Source: Lentzea sp. NEAU-D7
GTDB lineage: Bacteria > Actinomycetota > Actinomycetes > Mycobacteriales > Pseudonocardiaceae
Direction: 5' to 3'
Assembly: GCF_026242055.1 (NCBI RefSeq)
Contig: NZ_JAPJDL010000002.1
Location: 496,001 to 560,000, forward strand
DNA: 64,000 nucleotides
The notes under the pieces: model-generated
Told to the model about the DNA's origin: nothing
Seen by the model: only the letters and a program-made list of their open reading frames with translations
Databases searched by the model: none
In this document: positions 33,336 through 41,992 of the stretch, piece by piece
How positions within the stretch are numbered: position 1 is the stretch's first letter
Layout: every line of letters begins with the position of its first letter
Position numbers and translations under genes: made by a program

Positions 33336-35465
33336 TCACGGGTAGTTCGCCAGGTAGGCCTCGGTGGAACCGGCGGTCGCCGTGCCACCCGAGTTGTTGA
33401 TGATCCGCTGGATGGTTCCCTTGCCGCCCAGCGACACGGTCACCATGCTGTGGAACTTCACGCCGGGGGTGTTCGGCACCTCGAACGCCCGATCGGCGAC
33501 CACCGACGGGTTCGCGTTCATGAAGGCGTAGCTGCCCAGGCCCCACGCCTCGTGCGTCGTGACGTTGTTGGAGACCTTGTACGCCGCGTAGCCGCGGGTC
33601 GAGCCGTTCATCCACGCCGCCTGGTTGGGCACCTCGTACGGCATTTCGTTCTGGTAGAAGTACGTCCGGCCGCCCTGGCCGTTCCAGATGGTCTGGTACT
33701 TCTGGTAGTGCTCGACGAACAGGCCGTACATCGTCACGTTGTTGCCGTTGACGATCAGGCCGGTGTCGGCCGTGTTGAGGTCCCAGCCGACGCCGATGGA
33801 GTGGTCGCCGCGCCACAGCCACAGGTGGTCACCGATCACGTTGTGGCTGTTGACCACCAACGAGGTCGTGGCCCGCCCGACGGCCGAGCCGCCGATGCGC
33901 GCGTACACGTCGTGCAGCGACGTCGGGTTGGCGGAGTGGTTGGCGTTGCTGCCCGGAGCGCCGACCTGCATCAGCAGCGGCGAGTTGGTCGGGGCCGCGT
34001 CGATGAGGATCCCGGCGATCTTCACACCGTCCACATCGGCCACGTCCAGTGCCATGTTCCCGTTGGTGGGCATGACGGTCGCGAGACCGAGGCCCAGCAC
34101 GACGGTGTCGGGACGGGTGACGCGGATCGGCTCGCTCACCTGGTGGACGCCCGGCGTGAGCAGCAGGTGCTTGCCGGCCGCGAGCTGCGCGTTGATCGTC
34201 GCCGCCGAGGTGCCCGGCTTCGCGATGTAGAACTGCGACAGCGGGATGTTCGTGCCCTGCTGGGTGCCCGAGGCCCAGGTGGTGCCGCTGGTGTTCGAGC
34301 GCAGCGCCGGGACGAACACGTTGTAGTTGCCGCCGCCGTCGACGTTCAGGAACGGCTTCTCGCGCACGACGGGGGTCTGCGCCACGTTCGTGTACGGCGG
34401 TTCGGGGAACGAGGTCTGCGGCGCGTTGCGCGCGCCGACGAACACCATGTTCCAGTTCTCGCCGGTCCACGAGCCCCACTCGGTGTTGCGCGACAGCCAC
34501 TGCTGCTGCGAACCGGAGCGGACCTGGCCGGTGACCACGGAGTCGGCGAGGAAACCGCCACTGGACCAGCCGTTGTCGTCGAGCTGCATGTTGCCGTAGG
34601 TCTTGGTGCGGCGCATCGCGGACGCCTGCGACACGGCCCAGGTGTTGGTGCCCGAGGGCGGCCGGATCGCGAGGTTCTCCGCGCCGCGCCAGAAGTTGTG
34701 CGTCGCGTTGCCCTGGAACCAGTCGGCCTCGACGTGCACCTGACCGTTGATCGTCACGCCGTCCGGCAGCATGCCCAGGCCGAGGACCTGGGTGAAGAAG
34801 CCGATGTTGACGTCGACGTTGTAGTTGCCGGGCTTGAACATGATCGCGTACCGGCGCGCGTCGTACTGACCCTCTTCCTGCTGGCGGAAGATGTCGTCGA
34901 GCCGCGCCTGGATGGTGGCCGCGGGCATCGACGGGTCGAAGACGAGCACGTTCGGGCCGAAGTCGGGCTGGCCCGGCTGCTGCGTGCCGCCGGCGAGGCG
35001 GAAGAGCTGTGCGTTGGTCCCGTTGCAGGTGTACTGGACCAGCTGGACGTCGGCGGTGGACGCACCGGGCACGTCGAGGCACTTGGCGCTGTGGCGGTTC
35101 ACGAACCGGTAGGTGTCCGTGCCGACCTGTTCGGGGCGCCACTGCTGGTTGTTCGCGTTGAACGACTGCCACATGTGGACAGCGGCGTTGTCCGCGACCG
35201 AGACGTTCGAGACGTCCCAGACCTGACCCTGGCCGACGGTGAAGTAGCCGTCGCTCGTGGGCGTGAAGGTCCAGGTCTGCCCTGAGCATCCTTGTTGGCG
35301 GAGCTGTGCGCCGTTGGCCGTTCCCAGCGACTCCACGCACTTTCCGCTGCCGACGTTCGTCACTTGATAAGCGGTTCCGGGCACCACGTCGGCCTGCGCC
35401 GCGACCGTCCACACGGGAACGATCGCCGCTGCTGCCAACGCTGCCACCAGCAGGGGGGTTCTCAC
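33336..35465 (-). CDS. Secreted RICIN-domain plus beta-helix protein
   Basis: A 709-residue extracellular protein. A signal peptide ends near AAQA (about 25). A ricin-type beta-trefoil follows (about 30-158; repeats GKCVESLGTANG and AKCLDVPGASTA with QW motifs). Then come about 540 residues with two right-handed beta-helix regions (DFGPNVLVFDPSMPAATIQARLDDIF start; DTVVLGLGLATVMPTNGN and VIGDHLWLWRGDHS later). Database relatives carry inconsistent names such as coagulation factor 5/8 protein and adenylyl cyclase. The fold is closer to pectate-lyase/GH55-like polysaccharide enzymes. GTG start; activity unknown. Confidence 0.7.
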   Translation of the reverse strand: MRTPLLVAALAAAAIVPVWTVAAQADVVPGTAYQVTNVGSGKCVESLGTANGAQLRQQGCSGQTWTFTPTSDGYFTVGQGQVWDVSNVSVADNAAVHMWQSFNANNQQWRPEQVGTDTYRFVNRHSAKCLDVPGASTADVQLVQYTCNGTNAQLFRLAGGTQQPGQPDFGPNVLVFDPSMPAATIQARLDDIFRQQEEGQYDARRYAIMFKPGNYNVDVNIGFFTQVLGLGMLPDGVTINGQVHVEADWFQGNATHNFWRGAENLAIRPPSGTNTWAVSQASAMRRTKTYGNMQLDDNGWSSGGFLADSVVTGQVRSGSQQQWLSRNTEWGSWTGENWNMVFVGARNAPQTSFPEPPYTNVAQTPVVREKPFLNVDGGGNYNVFVPALRSNTSGTTWASGTQQGTNIPLSQFYIAKPGTSAATINAQLAAGKHLLLTPGVHQVSEPIRVTRPDTVVLGLGLATVMPTNGNMALDVADVDGVKIAGILIDAAPTNSPLLMQVGAPGSNANHSANPTSLHDVYARIGGSAVGRATTSLVVNSHNVIGDHLWLWRGDHSIGVGWDLNTADTGLIVNGNNVTMYGLFVEHYQKYQTIWNGQGGRTYFYQNEMPYEVPNQAAWMNGSTRGYAAYKVSNNVTTHEAWGLGSYAFMNANPSVVADRAFEVPNTPGVKFHSMVTVSLGGKGTIQRIINNSGGTATAGSTEAYLANYP

Positions 35466-35537
35466 CGGTCACAGGGTGGGGTGGTTCGATGCAACCGTCA
35501 ACGAACCTTACTGTTTCCGGTCGCGTTCCGGTATTGC

Positions 35538-35549
35538 CAAATCGATTTG
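35538..35549. promoter_or_regulatory. Perfect 12-bp palindrome before the winged-helix regulator
   Basis: CAAATCGATTTG is its own complement and sits in an AT-richer stretch between the divergent beta-helix gene (start 35465) and the regulator (GTG 35570). It is flanked by GCCA and TGGC further out. It is a likely operator, possibly autoregulatory. Confidence 0.5.
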
Positions 35550-35569
35550 TCAAATGGCACCGTGCGGGT

Positions 35570-36067
35570 GTGGAGCTGTCGCCGTTGCGCCTGTCGCTGC
35601 TGGAACTGCTGAAGTCGCCCGCCTCGGCGACGCAGCTCGCGGCGGCTCTCGACCTGCCGAGGCAGCGGGTCAACTACCACGTGCGAGCCCTGGAGCAGGC
35701 GGGACTCGTCGAACTGGTGGAACAACGGCAGCGGCGCGGCTGCGTCGAGCGCGTCCTGCGCGCGAAGCCCGGTCGCGAGATCGCCGCCGGTGTCCAGGAC
35801 CAGTTCGCCGCGACGCACCTGGTGTCGGTCGCCGGGGACGCGGCGCGCGAGGTCGAGCGGATGTCCGGCGCCGCGGCCTCGGCGGGAAAACGCTTGCTCA
35901 CGTTCACCGTGGAGACGACCGTCCGCTTCGGCGCGCCCGGCGACGTCCACGAGTTCACCAGCGACCTCGCCGAAGCGGTGCGGCAGATCGCGCTGAAGTA
36001 CGACACCGACGCAGGCCGCCCGTACCGGGTGGTCGCCATGGGCCATCCCGGAGCGGCAGATGAGTGA
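35570..36067 (+). CDS. ArsR-type winged-helix transcriptional regulator
   Basis: A 165-residue regulator. The winged HTH covers about residues 2-70 (LSPLRLSLLELLKSPASATQLAAALDLPRQRVNYHVRALEQAGLVEL). The C-terminal part is a helical region that I cannot assign. The GTG at 35570 is chosen, because an upstream ATG at 35489 would place a palindromic, AT-richer promoter-like stretch inside the coding region and leave only 23 bases to the divergent gene. The longer form cannot be excluded. Its end overlaps the start of the SRPBCC gene by 8 bases, so the pair is co-expressed, as is common for ArsR plus AHSA1-type genes. Confidence 0.75.
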   Translation: MELSPLRLSLLELLKSPASATQLAAALDLPRQRVNYHVRALEQAGLVELVEQRQRRGCVERVLRAKPGREIAAGVQDQFAATHLVSVAGDAAREVERMSGAAASAGKRLLTFTVETTVRFGAPGDVHEFTSDLAEAVRQIALKYDTDAGRPYRVVAMGHPGAADE

Positions 36068-36638
36068 CGAAGGCGTCCAGATCGAGATCACCGTGGCCGC
36101 ACCGGTGGCGGAAGTGTGGCAGTCGTTCCGCGACAAGGAGAAACTGCGCCACTGGCACGGCTGGGACATCCCGGAGCTCGACGCCGAGATCGAGGAGATC
36201 TACTTCGCGAACGCCGAGGAGGACGGCACCACGCTGGTCGTCCAGGGCCACGACACGTTCGTGCTGAGCACCGTTCCGGAAGGCACCCGCGTCGTGCTGA
36301 CCCGTGCGCCCAAGGGCACCTCACCCGAGTGGGACGACTACTACGACGACATCACCGAGGGCTGGATCACGTTCCTGCACCAGCTGAAGTTCGCGCACGA
36401 GTACCACCCCGGACAGAAGCGCCGGACGCTGTTCTGGCCCTCCGAGGTCGACCTCGGGGTGAGCGGCAGTCCGTTCTTCGAGTCGGCGAACCAGCGCGGC
36501 GTCGTGGTCGGGGCGTTCGGTCCGGGACTGGTGGTCACCAGCGCGAAGATGACCGTCGTGACGACCTACGGGTTCTCCGACGACGAGCTGGAGGCGCTGC
36601 GTCAGAAGGGGCCCGCGGACGTGGCGGACCCGAAGTAG
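36060..36638 (+). CDS. SRPBCC/AHSA1-like domain protein
   Basis: A 192-residue cytoplasmic protein starting VQIEITVAAPVAEVWQSFRDKEKLRHWHGWD, the typical opening of START-like SRPBCC domains that bind hydrophobic ligands. The central part (TRVVLTRAPKGTSPEWDDYYDDITEGWITFL) continues the fold to about residue 125, with a further beta-rich tail. Translation is coupled to the upstream regulator through an ATGAGTGA overlap. The 3' end overlaps the convergent alditol oxidase gene by 37 bases. Ligand unknown. Confidence 0.78.
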   Translation: MSDEGVQIEITVAAPVAEVWQSFRDKEKLRHWHGWDIPELDAEIEEIYFANAEEDGTTLVVQGHDTFVLSTVPEGTRVVLTRAPKGTSPEWDDYYDDITEGWITFLHQLKFAHEYHPGQKRRTLFWPSEVDLGVSGSPFFESANQRGVVVGAFGPGLVVTSAKMTVVTTYGFSDDELEALRQKGPADVADPK

Positions 36639-37813
36639 CGGGTCAGGAACTCGTTGCGGAAGACGCCTTTCGGGTCGTGCTCGCGCAGCAAGGCCCGGAA
36701 GGCGTCCCACTGCGGGTAGCGGGCCGCCAGCAGGGCCGGTGGCACCGTGAAGAGCTTGCCCCAGTGCGGCCGCGGCGCGATCGCCTCCTCCAAGCGGGGC
36801 AGCAGCCTCAGCACGGCCGGGGTGTCGGGCACCCAGGTGAAGTGGATCGCGAGGCTGTCGCGGTCGAAGGCGGGGCTGAGCCACTGCGGCTCGGCATCGA
36901 TCGTGCGGATCTCGCAGGCCTGCACCAGCGGTGAGATCACCGTCGACATCTCGGCCAGCGCCCGCAGCGCCGTCACCGCGCGGGTCCGCGGCACGAAGTA
37001 CTCGGTCTGCAGCTCCTCGCCGACCGACGGGGTGAACTCGGCGCGGAAGTGGGGCAGCCGCTCGTGCCACGGGCCGGGCACGCCGCCCTGCAGCGTGCAG
37101 CGGGAGGCGGGCTGACCGGGCACCGGGTGCGCTGGTTCGGCCGCCGGCCGCCCCGGGAAGGCGAACTCCTCGTCGCCCACCCGGTGCTTCGCCCACAGCG
37201 TCGCACCGCCCTGCCAGTCGACGAACGCGCTCACGCTGTACGCGCCGTCGAAGATCTGCTCCAGCCGGACGAGCAGCGTCGTCCAGGCGACGTCCTCGTA
37301 CACCGTCTGCGCGACCTGGAACGACGGCACCACGTCCAGGGTCACGGTCGTGACGACACCGAGGCCGCCCATCGACACCGGCGCGCCCGCGGAGGTGAGC
37401 TCGACGACCGAGCCGTCACCGCGCATGACCTCGACGGACCGCACGGCACCGGCCAGCGACCGGGACCCGGAGCCGTGCGTGGCGGTGGCGATCGCACCGG
37501 CCACGGTGATGTGCGGCAACGACGGCAGCGTGTGCAGGGCGAGGCCCGCCGCCTCCAGCCGGACGGCCAGCGAGGCGAGCGTCATGCCCGCGCTCACCCG
37601 CACCGCGTGGCCGGACACCTCGAAGATCTCCGGCATGGCCGCCAGCGACACCAGCGTGCCGGTCGTGTCGGCGATCGTGCTGAACGAGTGTCCCGAGCCG
37701 ACGACGTGCACGGCCGATGAGCCGCGCACGAGCGCACGCAGGTCTTCGGTTGAGGCTGGGGCCACGGTCTCGGCCGAGGTGAAGGTGACGTTGCCGGCCC
37801 AGTTGGTGCTCAT
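36602..37813 (-). CDS. Alditol oxidase (VAO-family flavoprotein)
   Basis: Oxidises xylitol, sorbitol or related polyols at C1 with oxygen, producing H2O2. The 403-residue protein closely follows Streptomyces AldO as I remember it: STNWAGN start, VVGSGHSFS with the His that carries covalent FAD (about residue 43), LPHITVAGAIATATHGSG, GVPGPWHERLPHFRAEFTPS, and ACEIRTIDAEPQWLSPA. ATG 37813 is chosen because TAACGT (37820-37825, minus strand) lies six bases before it; the GTG at 37819 would abut that hexamer. Divergent from the methyltransferase. Confidence 0.9.
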   Translation of the reverse strand: MSTNWAGNVTFTSAETVAPASTEDLRALVRGSSAVHVVGSGHSFSTIADTTGTLVSLAAMPEIFEVSGHAVRVSAGMTLASLAVRLEAAGLALHTLPSLPHITVAGAIATATHGSGSRSLAGAVRSVEVMRGDGSVVELTSAGAPVSMGGLGVVTTVTLDVVPSFQVAQTVYEDVAWTTLLVRLEQIFDGAYSVSAFVDWQGGATLWAKHRVGDEEFAFPGRPAAEPAHPVPGQPASRCTLQGGVPGPWHERLPHFRAEFTPSVGEELQTEYFVPRTRAVTALRALAEMSTVISPLVQACEIRTIDAEPQWLSPAFDRDSLAIHFTWVPDTPAVLRLLPRLEEAIAPRPHWGKLFTVPPALLAARYPQWDAFRALLREHDPKGVFRNEFLTRYFGSATSAGPF

Positions 37814-37909
37814 ATGCACACGTTAGGCGTCATAGCGCTGTGAGTGAACTGCACTATTGCTTCAGTGTTGACCAAAATTGAGTTGTCCTTGGTGGCAAGG
37901 TGGATCCAC

Positions 37910-38887
37910 GTGGACCACGACGTAGAACGGCTTCGACAGATGTCCGGGCTGATCACGCCGATGGCGCTCCGGGTCGCCGTGACCCTGGGACTGCCCGATC
38001 GCCTGCGTGACAACCCCGCCACCGCCCACGAACTCGCACCGGAACTGGACCTCGACCCGCTCGCGCTCGACCTGCTGCTCGCCCACCTGACGACCCTCGG
38101 GGTGGTCGAACGAACAGCGTCGGGCTACCGCACGACGTACTTCGGCGCGCTGCTCTGCGTGAACGTGGGCAACGGCCTGAACAACCTGCTGCACCACGAC
38201 TCCGCCGCCGGCCGCGCCGATCTGGCGTTCGTCGACCTGATCCACAGCGTCCGCACCGGCGGACCGGCCTACCCGGTGCGCTACGGCCAGGACTTCTGGA
38301 CCGACCTGGCCGAGCACCGGCACCTGCGTGACGCGTTCGACCGGCAGATGACCGACCGCATGCGGAACTGGGTGCCCCAGGTCGTCAGGAACTACGACTG
38401 GTCGCGGTTCGGCACGCTCGTCGACGTCGGTGGCGGGCACGGCAGCCTGCTCGCCGCGATCCTCACCGCGAACCCGGCGATGCGCGGCCACCTCGTCGAA
38501 CTCGGGGAGACCGCCGCAGGCGCCCGTGCGGTGCTCGGCCTGTACGGCCTCGCAGACCGCACCGAGGTGACCGGGAGCAGCTTCTTCGACCCGCTGCCGG
38601 CCGGAGCCGACGCCTACCTGCTGTTCGACATCTTGCACGACTGGGACGACGAGCGGGCGCACCGGATCCTGGCCCGGTGTGCGGAGGCCGCCGGGGAGCG
38701 CGGGCGGATCCTCGTCGTGGAGTCCCTCGGCGAGAGCACCGAGTTCGACCTCGTCATGCTCGTGCACTTCGGCGGGCGTGACCGAGGGCTCCACGACTTC
38801 GAACGGCTGGCGTCGGCGCACGGACTCCGGCTGGAGTCCGTGACTCAGGTGACCGACGGGCGCAGCCTGCTGGAGTTCACTCGCTGA
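37910..38887 (+). CDS. SAM-dependent O-methyltransferase (plant-type/CrtF-like)
   Basis: A 325-residue class I methyltransferase. The N-terminal winged-helix dimerisation domain (about 8-95, GLITPMALRVAVTLGLPDRL) is followed by the SAM-binding motif LVDVGGGHGSLLA (about 162-174) and the active-site LFDILHDWDDE segment with its catalytic His. GTG 37910 is chosen because AAGG lies about ten bases ahead; the open frame extends to 37844 without a better start. This family methylates hydroxyl groups on antibiotic or pigment scaffolds, but no biosynthetic core gene lies nearby. Its 3' end overlaps the SIP gene by 11 bases. Confidence 0.83.
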   Translation: MDHDVERLRQMSGLITPMALRVAVTLGLPDRLRDNPATAHELAPELDLDPLALDLLLAHLTTLGVVERTASGYRTTYFGALLCVNVGNGLNNLLHHDSAAGRADLAFVDLIHSVRTGGPAYPVRYGQDFWTDLAEHRHLRDAFDRQMTDRMRNWVPQVVRNYDWSRFGTLVDVGGGHGSLLAAILTANPAMRGHLVELGETAAGARAVLGLYGLADRTEVTGSSFFDPLPAGADAYLLFDILHDWDDERAHRILARCAEAAGERGRILVVESLGESTEFDLVMLVHFGGRDRGLHDFERLASAHGLRLESVTQVTDGRSLLEFTR

Positions 38888-39659
38888 GCGCGGCGAGCCG
38901 TTCCCGGGCCTCGGCGAGGTCGTCCGCGGTGGGGGCGTCGTCCTGGGTGAGCGCGCGCCGCCAGTAGCCGGAGAACTCGATGTCCCGCTTGGACACGCCC
39001 AGGCCGACGAAGTGCCTGCGCAGCGCCCGTACCGCGGAGGCCTCGCCGCCGAGCCACACCCATGCCGACGACGGCACCCCGGCCGCCGTCACCACCGAGA
39101 CCAGGTCTTCCCCGGCGCTGCGGTGCACCCACCGCACGCCGGGGACGTCCTGCTCCTCCACCGGGTCCGCGACCTCGACGAACGCCAGTCGTCGCTGGGA
39201 GCCGGGCAGCAGTTCCAGCAGCGAGGCGATCGCGGGCAGCGCCGTCTCGTCGCCCGCGAACACCAGCAGGTCCGCGGTGCCGAGCGGGCGGGCGTAGTCG
39301 CGGGAGGGCCCGAACCGCCCGATGACGTCACCGGCCTGAGCGGTGGCGGCCCAGCGCGACGCCGGGCCGGTGTCCCCGTGCAGCACGAAGTCGACGGTCA
39401 GCACGCCGTCGGCCAGCGACCGGACGGTGAAGCTGCGCATCCACGGCCGTTCGGGTTCCGGGATCGCCAGGTACGCCTGGTACCAGGTGCCGGCGTCCGA
39501 GGAGTCCGACACGTGCGCGGACCCGCCTGGCCGGGGGAAGAGGAGCTTGAGCTGCTGGTCCGGCCAGGTCTCGAGCTCGTCGAGGCCGGGGCCGTCGAAC
39601 GTCACGCGGGTCATGCGCGGGGTCAGCGGTGCGACGGAGGCCACCGTCAGCAGGCTCAT
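38877..39659 (-). CDS. Siderophore-interacting protein (FAD-dependent ferric reductase family)
   Basis: A 260-residue cytoplasmic flavin reductase of the SIP/ViuB family, which releases iron from imported ferric siderophores. The N-terminal FAD domain contains RSFTVRSLADGVLTVDFVLHG and the GPASRWA segment (about 75-110). The C-terminal NAD(P)H domain contains LLVFAGDETALPAIASLLE and the WLGGEASAVRALRRHF motif. The ATG overlaps the stop of the uvrA-like gene by four bases, linking the two transcripts. No siderophore genes are close. Confidence 0.9.
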   Translation of the reverse strand: MSLLTVASVAPLTPRMTRVTFDGPGLDELETWPDQQLKLLFPRPGGSAHVSDSSDAGTWYQAYLAIPEPERPWMRSFTVRSLADGVLTVDFVLHGDTGPASRWAATAQAGDVIGRFGPSRDYARPLGTADLLVFAGDETALPAIASLLELLPGSQRRLAFVEVADPVEEQDVPGVRWVHRSAGEDLVSVVTAAGVPSSAWVWLGGEASAVRALRRHFVGLGVSKRDIEFSGYWRRALTQDDAPTADDLAEARERLAALSE

Positions 39660-41929
39660 GCCAGGTACTCCTTCAGGTGCCGGGCGGTGAGGGTGTCCGA
39701 AGTGGACACGAGCTCGCCCGGGGTGCCGGAGAAGACGACCTGGCCACCGTCGTGGCCCGCGCCGGGGCCCATGTCGACGATCCAGTCGGCGTGCGCCATC
39801 ACGGCCAGGTGGTGCTCGATGACGATCACCGTGTTGCCGGCGTCGATCAGCTGGTCGAGCAGGCCGAGCAGCTGGTCCACGTCCGCGAGGTGCAGGCCGG
39901 ACGTCGGCTCGTCCAGCACGTAGGTCGAGACCTTCTCCGCCATGTGGATGGCGAGCTTCAGCCGTTGCCGCTCACCGCCGGACAACGTCGTGAGCGGCTG
40001 GCCGAGCGAGAGGTACGACAGGCCGACGTCGTGCAGGCGGCTGAGCACGGCGTGGGCCTGCCCGGAGGGGAAGAAGTCACGCGCCTCGGCGACGGACATG
40101 CCGAGCACCTCGCTGATGTTCCTGCCCCGCAACGTGTAGCGCAGCACCTCGGGCGTGAACCGCTTGCCCTCGCACTTCTCGCAGACCGAGGCGACACCGG
40201 CCATCATCGCGAGGTCGGTGTAGACGAGTCCGATGCCCTTGCAGTTCTCGCAGGCGCCTTCGGAGTTCGCGCTGAACAACGCGGCCTTCACCCCGTTGGC
40301 CTTGGCGAACGCGGTCCTGACCGAGTCGAGCAGCCCGGTGTAGGTGGCGGGGTTGGACCGGCGCGAGCCGCGGATCGGCGACTGGTCGACCGTCACGACG
40401 CCCGGCCGCCCGCGCAGCGAGCCGTGGATCAGCGACGACTTGCCGGAGCCCGCGACGCCGGTGACCACGGTCAGCACGCCGAGCGGCAGGTCGACCGAGA
40501 CGTCCTTGAGGTTGTTGGTGCTGGCACCGCTGATCGTCAGGAAACCCCTAGGGGAGCGGAACTCCGAGCGCAGCTTGGCCCGGTGGTCGAGGTGGCGGCC
40601 GGTCAGCGTGCCGGACGCGCGCAACCCGGCCACGTCGCCGGTGTAGCAGACGTGGCCGCCGCCCGCGCCCGCGCCGGGGCCGAGGTCGACGACGTGGTCG
40701 GCGATCTGGATGGTCTCCGGCTTGTGCTCGACGACGAGCACGGTGTTCCCCTTGTCCCGCAACAGGAGCAGGAGATTGTTCATCCGCTGGATGTCGTGCG
40801 GGTGCAGGCCGACGGTGGGCTCGTCGAACACGTAGGTGATGTCGGTGAGCGAGGAACCCAGGTGCCGCACCATCTTCACGCGCTGCGACTCGCCGCCGGA
40901 CAGCGTGCCGGACTCGCGGTCGAGTGAGAGGTAGCCGAGGCCGATCTCGACCAGCGAGTCGAGCGTGCCCCGCAGGGTGGCGAGCAGCGGGGCGACGGAC
41001 GGGTCGTCGATGGCGTGCACGAACTGCGCGAGGTCGCTGATCTGCATCGCGCAGCAGTCCGCGATGTTCACGCCGCGGATCTTCGAGTTCAGCGCGGCCT
41101 GGTTGAGCCGGGCGCCGCCGCAGCTCTGGCAGGGGGCGAACGTGACGGCCTTGTCGACGAACGCGCGGATGTGCGGCTGCATGGACTCGCGGTCCTTGCT
41201 CAGGATCGTGCGTTGCAGCTTGGAGATCAGGCCGTCGTAGGTGACGTTGGTGCCGCCGATGTTCAGTTTCGTCGTCGGCTTGTAGAGGAAGTCGTCGAGC
41301 TGCTGCTCGGTGAACGTCGAGATCGGCTGGTCGGCGGGGTAGAGGCCGGAGTTCGCGAGGACCTGCCAGTACCAGGTGCCCACGCCGTAGTTCGGGGCGT
41401 CGATCGCGCCGTCGTTGAGCGACTTGCTCCGATCGACGATGGCGTCCACGTCGATGGTGGTGACCTTGCCCAGGCCCTCGCAGGCCGGGCACATGCCCTC
41501 GGGCAGGTTGAAGCTGAACGCGCCGGACGTGCCGACGTGCGGCTCGCCCAGGCGGCTGAACACGATCCGGAGCATCGTGTGCGCGTCGGTGGCGGTGCCG
41601 ACGGTCGAGCGGGAGTTCGCGCCCATGCGCTCCTGGTCGACGATGATCGCCGCGCTCAGGTTGTGCAGCGCGTCCACGTCGGGGCGGCCGATCGACGGCA
41701 TGAAGGACTGCAGGAACGCGGTGTAGGTCTCGTTGATCATGCGCTGGGACTCGGCCGCGATCGTGCCGAAGACCAGCGAGGACTTGCCGGAGCCGGACAC
41801 GCCGGTGAAGACGGTCAGCCGGCGTTTGGGGACGTCGAGCGACACGTCCGCGAGGTTGTTCTCCCTGGCTCCGCGGACCTGGATCACGTCATGGCTGTCG
41901 GCGACAGCGTTCAAGGCTGCTTCCCCCAT
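39656..41929 (-). CDS. Short UvrA-like ABC ATPase (drug-resistance/DrrC type)
   Basis: A 757-residue protein with two ABC modules and zinc-binding cysteine pairs, but shorter than the ~950 residues of housekeeping UvrA. It shows GVSGSGKSSL and GVAGSGKSSL (Walker A), LSGGESQRVKM and LSGGERQRLKL (signatures), DEPTVGLHPHD and DEPTSGLHLAD (Walker B), and cysteine motifs CPACEGLG, CQSCGGARL and CENCKGIG. Such short UvrA proteins protect DNA against intercalating drugs (for example DrrC). ATG 41929 is preceded by AAAGAA. It is divergent from a TetR gene across a paired operator and shares a four-base overlap with the SIP gene. Confidence 0.88.
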   Translation of the reverse strand: MGEAALNAVADSHDVIQVRGARENNLADVSLDVPKRRLTVFTGVSGSGKSSLVFGTIAAESQRMINETYTAFLQSFMPSIGRPDVDALHNLSAAIIVDQERMGANSRSTVGTATDAHTMLRIVFSRLGEPHVGTSGAFSFNLPEGMCPACEGLGKVTTIDVDAIVDRSKSLNDGAIDAPNYGVGTWYWQVLANSGLYPADQPISTFTEQQLDDFLYKPTTKLNIGGTNVTYDGLISKLQRTILSKDRESMQPHIRAFVDKAVTFAPCQSCGGARLNQAALNSKIRGVNIADCCAMQISDLAQFVHAIDDPSVAPLLATLRGTLDSLVEIGLGYLSLDRESGTLSGGESQRVKMVRHLGSSLTDITYVFDEPTVGLHPHDIQRMNNLLLLLRDKGNTVLVVEHKPETIQIADHVVDLGPGAGAGGGHVCYTGDVAGLRASGTLTGRHLDHRAKLRSEFRSPRGFLTISGASTNNLKDVSVDLPLGVLTVVTGVAGSGKSSLIHGSLRGRPGVVTVDQSPIRGSRRSNPATYTGLLDSVRTAFAKANGVKAALFSANSEGACENCKGIGLVYTDLAMMAGVASVCEKCEGKRFTPEVLRYTLRGRNISEVLGMSVAEARDFFPSGQAHAVLSRLHDVGLSYLSLGQPLTTLSGGERQRLKLAIHMAEKVSTYVLDEPTSGLHLADVDQLLGLLDQLIDAGNTVIVIEHHLAVMAHADWIVDMGPGAGHDGGQVVFSGTPGELVSTSDTLTARHLKEYLA

Positions 41930-41936
41930 TGATTCT

Positions 41937-41980
41937 TTATGGCGTAAAGTATCGACCAACGAGGGTACTTTACGGCATAA
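41937..41980. promoter_or_regulatory. TetR operator between uvrA-like and tetR genes
   Basis: TTATGGCGTAAAGTA (41937-41951) and TACTTTACGGCATAA (41966-41980) are complementary at 14 of 15 positions across a 14-base spacer. Each arm also contains a near-palindromic TTTAYGSCRTAAA core, so two repressor dimers could bind. It covers both divergent promoters. Confidence 0.75.
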
Positions 41981-41992
41981 GGAGTTGCAACC

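Noticed and set aside
33336..35465. Adenylyl cyclase annotation for the RICIN/beta-helix protein
   Set aside because: Relatives sometimes carry this name, but the sequence has a signal peptide, a ricin domain and beta-helix repeats and no cyclase catalytic motifs.
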